Source of the DNA: Cyclostephanos tholiformis
Taxonomy: Eukaryota > Bacillariophyta > Thalassiosirophyceae > Thalassiosirales > Thalassiosiraceae
Direction: 5' to 3'
Length of the DNA stretch: 14,024 nt
Assembly: GCA_036939975.1 (NCBI GenBank)
Contig: JALLPB010000636.1
Location: 1-14,024 of the forward strand
Below are positions 1 through 7,210 of this stretch, piece by piece. Below the pieces are notes generated by a model. That model was not told the origin of the DNA, made no database searches, and was given only the letters and a program-made list of their open reading frames with translations. Made by a program: the position numbers and the translations under genes. The first letter of the stretch is position 1. Each line of letters starts with the position of its first letter.

Positions 1-505
1 AGGAATTCCTGACCATCGTACACCGCGGTAGTCTGCACTTTCGGCTACCTGCGAGTGTCAGCTCATACACTCTCTATTCATCATCTTCCTTCTCTCTCTC
101 TACTTAATCCCCTATCTTGTTTGAGGGGTCTGCCTGTCCGTCGCACTCAAGTGGGGGAGTTTGGATCGGCCGCATAAAAAAATAATTACCATATGGTAAT
201 TAATTTGTCAATCATGATGACGGAACAACTCTGAGTTGCATGGCACCATCACTCAAAGCGGCAGCAACGCATGTCATCAGTGTAATCGTAGCTTGATCCG
301 CATATGAACATCTCGATATCTCTGGTGGGTTCAACCGTTGCGCAAAGCATCCGATTCTCGTCCGACACACAACACATTATCAACAAATAATTCTACAACC
401 ATCGATTATATTATTATTTGAGGAACAGAGCCAGAGATCGGAGACAACTCCACCCCACCGAAAACAAACAAACTGCGAATCCTCTTGCGGCAACCACATC
501 GAAAC
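1..505. other. Upstream / 5' region of RPB3, no gene seen
   Basis: No convincing coding sequence: the open frames on both strands here lack any recognisable protein. It holds a CT-rich stretch at about 65-105, an A-run followed by the 20-bp palindrome at 183-202, and AT-rich sequence at 370-420. It should contain the promoter and 5' UTR of the RPB3 gene that starts at 506. I see no clear TATA box at a fixed distance and cannot place the transcription start. Confidence 0.5.
183..202. repeat. 20-bp perfect palindrome
   Basis: The sequence TAATTACCATATGGTAATTA is identical to its own reverse complement, with its centre between 192 and 193. It lies about 300 bp upstream of the RPB3 start codon, directly after an A-run. 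It could be a dimeric transcription-factor site or chance AT-rich symmetry. The perfect inner ACCATATGGT makes pure low complexity less likely. Confidence 0.7.
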
Positions 506-1711
506 ATGCCCCAGCAACGCTTTCCCAAGGTGGAAGTACTCTCCATCGCTCCCCATTTCATATCCTTCATACTGTCCGAAACCGACACCAGCATTGCCAA
601 CGCCCTGCGTCGGATCATGATCGCCGAGGTCCCGACATTGGCCATCGACTTGGTCGAGTATCACGAGAATTCGAGCGTCCTCAATGACGAGTACATCGCG
701 CATCGACTTGGACTGATACCGATCAGGTTCACACCCGAGGGGAGCAATAGGTGAGGTTCTCGTCGTTTAAAATTAAGCACGGCTAAGAATGATGAATTTT
801 GATGTTTCCTCCCCTCATCCCACCCCACCCCACCCCACCCCCCCTCCCTCCACATGCAACAACATCAATCTGGAATAATTTTCGTGTGCTTAGGGGGGGA
901 GACTGTCATCAGGCCTTCCTGCCTCACAGGGAGTGTGTCTGTTACGATCGTTGTCCCCGATGTAGCGTCGAGTTCGAGCTTGACGTCAATTTCGACAGGG
1001 TCAACCAAACAAGGCCCGAACAGGAGCGCGATTTGCCATTGACGGTGACCAGCGCAGACTTGGTAAGTTTTCGTGTTCGTCGGATGGTTCACATTTTGGG
1101 GGAGGGAAATCGTCACGTCTGAAATGATATATCGCACATCCATACATTCCCAGAAGTCCAACAACCACCTAGTCGGACCCGCCCACTTTCTCAATGAGGA
1201 GGAGCAAGACGAATCCCACGACGAGGGCATATCCATCGTAAAGCTCGGTCCGGGTCAGCATCTGAAATTGAGGGCGATCGCGCGAATGGGCATATCGAAG
1301 GAACATGCCAAGTGGTGCCCCGTCGCCGTTGCCACCTACCGATTCTGGCCAATCATCACCATCAACTCGGAGGCTTGTAACATGCTAACGATGGAGCAGA
1401 AGCAGGAGCTTGTCGATTCGTGTCCGGATAGGATACTAGAATTAGACGACGTCACTGGGAATCTGGTGGCGGTCGAGAACGCGTTCGAGTTGGCAACGTT
1501 CACGGAGGACCTGAAGATGACGCAGGAGGCGATGAAGAAGCGGCCGGAGGACGAGGATTACGTGAGCGTCGTTCAGAGCACTGACCGATTCATTTTCTCT
1601 GTGGAGAGTACGGGGGCGATGGACGCGGAGGACATTCTGTTGAGCTCCCTGAGGGTGCTCAAGGACCGATTGAATTACTTGGCTGCAGAGGTAGAAAAGT
1701 TGAAGGACTGA
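506..1711 (+). CDS. RPB3: DNA-directed RNA polymerase II subunit RPB3 (three exons)
   Basis: RPB3 is the alpha-like subunit that pairs with RPB11 to nucleate assembly of nuclear RNA polymerase II. Exons read 506-750, 894-1062 and 1154-1711 (stop TGA 1709-1711), giving 323 residues; human RPB3 is 275. Exon 1 opens with MPQQRFPKVEV and carries the alpha dimerisation motif (SIANALRRIMIAEVP, about residues 32-46) followed by HRLGLIPIRF. Exon 2 carries the RPB3 zinc motif CxCxxxCxxC, with cysteines near residues 96, 98, 102 and 105. Exon 3 contains KEHAKWCPVAVATYRFWP, typical of eukaryotic RPB3/RPAC1, and ends in a helical tail. The ATG at 506 fits because it immediately precedes the conserved N-terminus. 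Intron 1 is phase 2 (GTGAGG...TTAG) and intron 2 is phase 0 (GTAAGT...CAG). The alternative RPAC1 (RPC40) is less likely, since that protein is longer at its N-terminus and lacks this zinc loop. No lesion is visible, so it is probably functional. Confidence 0.95.
751..893 (+). other. RPB3 intron 1 with a CCCCA-repeat pyrimidine tract
   Basis: A 143-nt intron from GTGAGG to the acceptor TTAG. Splicing is required because the upstream frame hits TGA at 752. Joining 750 to 894 restores an Arg codon and leads straight into the zinc-motif exon. The intron contains four tandem ACCCC units at 822-841, followed by more C and T, which may serve as an extended polypyrimidine tract. Confidence 0.85.
1063..1153 (+). 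other. RPB3 intron 2 with tandem NAGNAG acceptor
   Basis: A 91-nt intron with donor GTAAGT at 1063 and acceptor CAG at 1151-1153, phase 0. The acceptor is followed at once by AAG (1154-1156), a NAGNAG arrangement. Use of the second AG would delete one Lys codon at the exon 2/3 junction. Human RPB3 has an extra residue at the matching point, which favours the first AG. Confidence 0.8.
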
Positions 1712-1800
1712 GATATGACGTACGGGTTCAACGAGGATCTTACTGCAAAGTAAGTACAATCAACCCAAAGAGTAGGTTGTGCGCACAGCGTACGAGTTCA

Positions 1801-1806
1801 AATAAA
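1801..1806 (+). promoter_or_regulatory. Candidate poly(A) signal of RPB3
   Basis: AATAAA lies 90 bp after the RPB3 stop codon and 36 bp before the stop codon of the convergent ankyrin-like gene. The two transcripts must therefore end within a gap of only 130 bp. Confidence 0.4.
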
Positions 1807-1841
1807 TAATCCATATTCCAAAGAACGGCAAAGGGATAATG

Positions 1842-3181
1842 TTAATCTCCTCCTTTACACTTTCTTTTGCAATCGATAAGTTGACAAAGGATAGAGGGGT
1901 CCTCCATGATCAATCGATACGTATTCTCCAGAGAAACTAATCCGTGACTTTGCCTTCCCGACAACTCCGCTGCGATCTGAAATGGATAAAGATTCCTTTT
2001 TGGATCTGGCGTTCCAAGAGCTTCCGGGTATTCCTTGAGAAGAAGTTTTAAATCATCCCACGGTTGTCGCCGGCAAAAATTATTACTGCCGTCGTTCGCC
2101 TCATTCCACGGCGTACACACAAGGATTGAAAAGTTACCATCTGCAACAAGCAGATGAAGCGGGAGCCTTCCACATCGAGTGGGCGCGCAGGCAGCAGTGG
2201 GACCACACTCCAATAAGTATTCAATGATGGAACATGGAATGTCCCTTGTATTGAAGCGGGCCAATGCCCCGCACTGCAAGGTACTTGGATTATCACCACT
2301 GATGAAGGACGACACAGGACAACTCCTATTCTGACGCAAACTGGCCTCACTGGATACACGACCAGATGCCAAAAGATGAGAAATGTCTCCACAAGCCCAA
2401 TGTAGTGGCAAGTAGCCATATGAATCCTCTTCGAACATAGTGTCCTCCCAGTATTCATCATGGCCATCATCCATACGCCACCAAATGCACGCTACCAGAG
2501 CAAGAGCGGGAAAATTGGAATACTTTGTTGCAATCACCGCGGCATGTATGGGTAGTAGCGATCCATTCAGCATGTATTTCTTCCCCTCGTCGTGTGATTG
2601 CTCCTCATTATGAAGCGTGGAATTTCTTACGGCCATCGCGGCCGCATGAATCAACACCCACATGGCAGCCGGAAAATCTTTTTCGTCACACGCTGCGGAG
2701 AAGATGTTCATCACGTCCCGAGGCAATCGTCTCGAAAAGACGACGAGCGTACGATTCTTCGATACCAGAGAAGACTCTGTCACATTGTTGGAGTCACGGT
2801 CGGAGTCGAAGTCGACATCATCAACGTCGGATTCGTACTCGACTTCGCCATAGTAGACACTTTCGTCCCCTCCATCCATCGCCCCATCCAACTCATCTCC
2901 GCCGACCCTACGTTCATCGTTCATGTTATCCACGTACCACTCAATATAATCGTCTACGGCAAGGCGATTTTTGGAATTGCGCACCGTCGCCGATGTCGGG
3001 TCCCCCAACGACGACGTCGTCATGGCCTTCAGCAGCGATGGCGATGCGCCATTGCAGCATGCAAAATGCAGGGGAAGATCGCCGTCGTCGTCGCGTATCA
3101 TCGTTGGATGGACATGATTGTCACATTGAGTTTGACGACATTGGTCCAATAAAAAAACAATGGCCTCCTCATTCTTGCCAT
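1842..3181 (-). CDS. Ankyrin-like repeat protein, exon 2 (C-terminal ~446 codons)
   Basis: The reading frame is open from the inferred acceptor (CAG ending at 3182) to TAA at 1844-1842. It encodes ankyrin-type segments with the LPLH signature: DGDLPLHFACCNGA near the start, SLLPIHAAVIATKYSNFP in the middle, YGYLPLHWACGD, GRLPLHLLVADGN, and YPFQIAAELS near the C-terminus. Between the first two lies an acidic stretch rich in Asp and Glu (about codons 75-125). Such multi-ankyrin proteins are protein-binding scaffolds and form large families in Thalassiosira-type diatoms; no specific function can be assigned. A start at the TTG near 3149 is not needed, because splicing to exon 1 gives FLA|DGKNEEAIVFLLDQC, a natural ankyrin unit. 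Exon 2 itself shows no lesion, but exon 1 of the same gene is frameshifted, so the gene as a whole is probably inactive. Confidence 0.7.
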
Positions 3182-3308
3182 CTGCTGGTCATATGCACCA
3201 TTCGACGACACGCAATGAAGTCGATTTCGGGCGGACGCAGATGTATAAGTGAACATCGAGAATAAAAATCAATCACACATCAAACAAACATCTTAATGTA
3301 AGACCCAC
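3182..3308 (-). other. Intron of the left ankyrin-like gene
   Basis: A 127-nt T-rich intron on the minus strand, from GTGGGT (3308 downward) to CAGCAG (ending at 3182), phase 1. It is inferred because both flanks are ankyrin sequence in different frames, and the upstream extension of exon 2 meets a TGA at 3191-3189. The acceptor is again a tandem NAGNAG (CAGCAG). Confidence 0.6.
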
Positions 3309-3342
3309 CAGCGAGGAAGTGCAGAGGTGTGCATCCGTGATA

Positions 3343-3959
3343 GTTCTGCGCCACAAGGAGATCGTAAACAGTCGGCCTCCTCCTCTCGATGAAACTATTG
3401 TCATGTTGTGATCCATCAGATGTCAGATGGTAACCAACAATCATGATGGGAATTGCGATCGCGATGAGAGCAGGCCTTCACAAATGTTCTGACAAGGTCA
3501 ATGTGGCATGATCCCACACCCATCAGCACATGCAATGGGGTTTCCCCCATGGCGTCTGTCATGGTCAGGGCAGAGGTGTGGTGCACCATCTCAGTTGTTG
3601 TGGTCATTGCCTCGTCGTCACTGTCATCTTCGCCATCGCCGGGGCGGCCAACCCAATATTGAAGCTGCACGATGTCCTGGTGTGATCTCGCGATGCATTC
3701 ATTGACACCATTGATATTGCCGTCTCCCACCCTATTGCATGCATTGTTGTCGTCACCGACAATCTCTGCCGATGATTTGGCCAACAATCGCCGCAACGGG
3801 GCCGCGATGGCGCCTTTGAAGCAACGGCCATCATCAACCAGGTCATTGATCCTCATTGACATGGTGGCATCCGACCATATCACATCTTGCACGTCATTCC
3901 ACTGGCGATCATACAGCATGCGCCGAATGGTCGATATGCTCGGCGTCGTTGTCATCCTT
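3343..3959 (-). repeat. Left direct repeat (ankyrin exon 1)
   Basis: This 617-bp segment aligns end to end with 11218-12202 in the same orientation. The 368-bp length difference is fully explained by a 372-bp deletion, a 3-bp deletion and a 7-bp insertion in this copy. Homology starts abruptly after 3959, six bases upstream of the shared ATG, so the sequences upstream of the two genes are unrelated. Confidence 0.9.
3416..3429. repeat. 7-bp tandem duplication causing a frameshift
   Basis: TCAGATG occurs twice in tandem (3416-3422 and 3423-3429); the right copy at 11291 has it once. The extra unit creates the premature TGA read on the minus strand. Confidence 0.9.
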
Positions 3960-3992
3960 TTGGGACGATGGACAGAAGAGGACATTGATCAT

Positions 3993-4013
3993 GGAATGAG
4001 GGAAGCTCATTCC
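3993..4013. repeat. Hairpin with 8-bp stem near the left edge of the element
   Basis: GGAATGAG (3993-4000) and CTCATTCC (4006-4013) are perfect inverted repeats around a 5-nt loop. They lie just outside the ankyrin exon-1 start, where sequence unrelated to the right copy begins. This may mark the junction between the host gene and inserted DNA. Confidence 0.6.
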
Positions 4014-4665
4014 GTTTGGGGTCGACAGCACCATGCTCTGCTGATTGCCGGGTTAGTAGCAAGTAGTTTAAGCAGCGTCAACATTGACATAAACAACACC
4101 AACAGGGAAACAAAATGCCCCGCATCCAACAGAAGCGCAGCAAATAGCTCTGGGGCAAGGCCACCAGGAACCGATTTTAAACAAAATATATTTGACAGCG
4201 GCAAAGCCAGCGACTCATAAACCGAGCGAAGAAGGCTCGTGCGAAACGCATCGCGGCATACCTTCATGACCCCGATGCAAGAAACACAAATAAAAAACGC
4301 CACAGCCTCCAGCTTGTGATAAAATGGGAAGTCGCACCCTATCAGGCGATCATATTTGGGGGAGATGATTTTTGGGAAGATGACGAAGCCACAACAGGCC
4401 CCCCACCAGATGAGTACAGGATTTGGTGCGACGACAGCACACAAGACGAGGGCAATATGCCAGTGCAGACGAAGAGGACACCACCACCGTCAACACCGCA
4501 AGCAACATCACAACAGGATCCAGCGAAACACAAGCCTCAGGGGGATCGGCTTACTGCATAATTCAATCATTTTCAATGGACTCGGATCAAGAATCTGACG
4601 AAACCTAATAGATAGAAGGAAGGGGGAACCGGATGATTTCGACCGGTGGGGCACCATAGAGAAAA
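4014..4665. other. Unassigned region between ankyrin copy and Gag; two overlapping antisense ORFs
   Basis: No recognised gene. On the minus strand a frame is open from about 4490 to TGA 4009-4007. It has few upstream Met codons and would encode a hydrophobic protein with three possible membrane segments. On the plus strand 4316-4561 is open and encodes an acidic, Pro/Gln/Thr-rich peptide resembling disordered Gag leader sequence. The two frames are codon-aligned antisense shadows, so at most one can be real. The plus-strand CAA/ACA-rich codon use resembles the downstream Gag, so a 5' leader of the retroelement is the likelier reading. Confidence 0.3.
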
Positions 4666-4685
4666 ATGAATTGCCTACACGGCAT

Positions 4686-4713
4686 GGGCGGCGGGACTGC
4701 ACAACCACCCGCC
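4686..4713. repeat. Left copy of a split GC-rich motif (possible recombination site)
   Basis: GGGCGGCGGG (4686-4695), an 8-bp spacer, then ACCACCCGCC (4704-4713). Both 10-mers recur in the same order at 11047-11056 and 11076-11085, near the right end of the element, with a longer spacer. The inner GGCGGG and CCCGCC are inverted arms. Resemblance to a recombinase core site is speculative, because the region is of low complexity. Confidence 0.35.
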
Positions 4714-6702
4714 CCCCCCCACGGTGACTATGAAATAGTGAATGAGAGGGCCTCAATTATTTCCAACAACATCCTAGTTGGCACAAACCACACCAGACAG
4801 GACGGGGAGCACTCCCTTCAAGGGGATCCCCAAGGGCAAAATCAAAGGGGGGGACCTCAACACGGGGGACTCGGGCAAGGGGGTATCCCCGCCAAAATCC
4901 ATAACGACGGGAGCACTGATGATATCAGGAGCCAATCAACGGGCCCCGGTCCGGGGAGGGGGGGGCGGGGTATCAGGGTATATTTGGAAGGGGGGGAGCA
5001 CAATCCAACATCCTCGATGAGGAACAACAACCGGAGCACAACACTCCAGGGGGTGACATCGCAGCACGAATTGCAAAAATCACGAGCCGCAATGACGATG
5101 CCATCATCAAACGAGAACTTGACTGGCAGGGCAGGGTGGAGGGGGACAACCAAAAAAGCACAGTGTTTTGTGACCAAGCCGTAAATCAAACAGCTTTCCA
5201 GGGATTATTCTACGGGATGTCCGGACTCGCCGTCAATGTGCAAGGCAAATGCATCGGTTTCATCGGCGACAGAGGAAACGGATGCAACCCATTCCCATTT
5301 GTCCTCCCAGCACAAAACGCGTGGAGCTGGGCACGAGTCCAAGCCATCAATGACATGGCAGGATTCACCCAGTACTATGTGGACCCCGACAACACTGACA
5401 AACTATGGACCACTAGGGCAACACCTGGAGAGCTAAGCAAGATCACGCTACCCCAGATGCTGGCCTTACCCACATGCGTCGCGGAATTTTCAACTCACGA
5501 GAAGGGGGATGCCTCCCCCACATTGTACAAAAATTCGTCAAGGACAAAATCGACGGTGGTGGTACCCAGGTGCAAGCACAAAAATGGCAACTCCTGCTGG
5601 ATTGGTGCCTCACGGCCTCACAGGAACAAGGAAGCATGAGCATCCTCAACATCGGGGTGCCAGAACCAGTGCTCTGCCAAGACCCGGAATTCCTCGACTG
5701 GTGCGACCAACGCATCCAGATCACGTTGGGGGTAGTGCCAAGAACACAAACAAGACTTAGGCAAGGAGGGGGGGAATGAGACCTTCACCTCGTGCAACAA
5801 ATCACCAACAACATGGGAAAAAGCTTCCTAGCAGGGGTACAAGCCCTGGGGGGAACAATTGTGGGTGTGGCATGCCTAGAAAGCCACAGCAAGGAAGGCG
5901 TAGATGACATAGGGGGGAAACTCTACTCAGAGAATAACGTCGCCGCCCTCAAAGGTCACTGCGGTGTCATCAACCCCGGTGGGATCCCGTCAATTTGGGA
6001 CTCCTTCCAACAAACGCGAGAGATCACATCTCATCGCCACAACTTAAGGGTGCAAATGTCCAAGTGGAGCAAGGAGACGGGAAAAGACATCAACAAGGTG
6101 CCCTTTTACACTGAGCAAATGGTAAAGGACATCATAAACCTCAATTTCAACCCAGGGGAAGCGGTACCAACGTTCTCAAGCGCACAATGGGGCATATCAA
6201 TATTAACATGCCGCCCAAAATTGGCACACGAAGTCGTTTCGATCAAAGACTTCGAAGAGGCAAGACAGGCAATGGCGCACACAGCCCAATTCAACGAAGT
6301 GAGGTGCCATCAAAAAGCGCCACCAAGCCCACCACCAGACACCTATTTCGAACTATGCCTAAGCCTCAACACGTTCTGGGCACTCATATGGACCCTGTTT
6401 GGAAACGAGTGTTATTACTACAAAGGCCTGCTAGAGATCGTGGAAACCCTCGACCAGCAAGAAGTCCACATCATTAGAGAATCATTCACGGTGGACATAT
6501 GCAGGCACATCATGTGGGCAATCCTCACCAACGGAAGATCCTTTTTCAACACGGTTCTCGTCAAGGCCCAATTCAGGGGGACAGAACATTTCAAATGGCC
6601 AACAAGCTTAATCCACAAGATCGCGGACAACGTTTGCTTCGCCAAAGCCATCGATCGCCCCATGTACCCTGCTGAATGGATTATCACACCGAATGTGACA
6701 AT

Positions 6703-6830
6703 GAGAGGGGGAGTGGGGGGCGGTGGTGGGGAAATAGGTGGTGGGGGGGGGGCACAAGGCGGAGGCGGAAAACACGACCAAGGAAGCCACAACCCGGGAG
6801 GCGGTGGGGGTGCCAGTGGCTGCTGCCAAA
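6703..6830 (+). repeat. G-run / poly-glycine tract in Gag
   Basis: Many runs of four to ten G separated by a few bases encode a chain of Gly codons between the main Gag domain and the zinc-finger region. On the coding strand this meets the pattern for G-quadruplex formation. It is probably a flexible linker in the protein and a slippage-prone site in the DNA. Confidence 0.7.
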
Positions 6831-7210
6831 CACAACGCCAACCATGGACCAACGAACACCACCCATGCATCATCCCTATGATGACAGACTATGTTGCGAT
6901 GAAGGGCTACCACATCAAACTCACCGACATCCTCAACAACTGCAACAAAAGGATCACGAACCTCCCCACCATCCCGGAATTTGTCACAAACGGGCGCCCC
7001 TTTGTGTGCTGGGCGCACATCCTTGGCCGCTGCACATTTGACAAGTGCCAATTCAAAAATGGCCATGTACCACAAAAAGCCATCCTCAACAAATTCGCCG
7101 AGAAAGTGGTAACAATGCTCACCCCAGGAGTAAACGCCGTGGTAGCCAGCACAAGGGATCAGGAGGGTTCGCCAAACAAGTGCCAGCATGCGGATGAGCA
7201 GCAAGCCTGA

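Larger units (their letters stand above)
3309..3985 (-). pseudogene. Ankyrin-like gene, exon 1, left copy: frameshifted and internally deleted
   Basis: This is the N-terminal exon of the gene whose exon 2 lies at 1842-3181. It starts at ATG 3985 or, more likely, ATG 3955, which begins MTTTPSISTIRRMLYDR, matching the right copy. It continues to TPLHVLMGVGSCHIDLV (ankyrin) and stops early at TGA 3418-3416. The stop is caused by a 7-bp tandem duplication (TCAGATG twice, 3416-3429) that the right copy lacks. After the duplication the frame continues at +1 as VYDLLVAQNYHGCTPLHFLA up to the donor at 3309. A 372-bp block (124 codons, in frame) present in the right copy is missing near 3620. Substitutions against the right copy are dominated by CpG decay. 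It is therefore probably a pseudogene, although a sequencing error in the 7-bp duplication cannot be excluded. Confidence 0.75.
4669..7210 (+). pseudogene. Gag-like protein of the DIRS-like element, with frameshifts and a stop
   Basis: The readable protein changes frame at least twice. A Gly/Pro-rich leader (4778-4980) passes into SNILDEEQQPEHNTPGGD (from about 5001), which runs to about 5500 through FPFVLPAQNAWSW. It then shifts (near G-run 5503-5507) to a frame that runs to TGA 7208-7210 with one internal TGA at 5777-5779. Recognisable segments include WQLLLDWCLTAS, NNMGKSFLAGVQAL, KLYSENNVAALKG, HRHNLRVQMSKWS and GISILTC. Near the C-terminus is a CCCH finger, PFVCWAHILGRC then KCQFKNGH (7007-7066, spacing C-x7-C-x4-C-x5-H), expected to bind nucleic acid. 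A Gly-rich tract encoded by G-runs lies at 6703-6830. The overall pattern matches the Gag I know from diatom DIRS-like elements. The start at 4669 is only a guess; nothing before 4778 is firmly Gag. Confidence 0.75.

Noticed and set aside
1063..1153. Start of the third RPB3 block at the Met inside intron 2 as a separate gene
   Set aside because: The residues before 1154 are intron-like, with consensus GTAAGT and CAG borders, and the joined exons give a continuous RPB3.
2525..3265. Plus-strand Arg/His/Ser-rich frame opposite ankyrin exon 2
   Set aside because: It is an antisense shadow of the acidic, ankyrin-bearing minus-strand exon.
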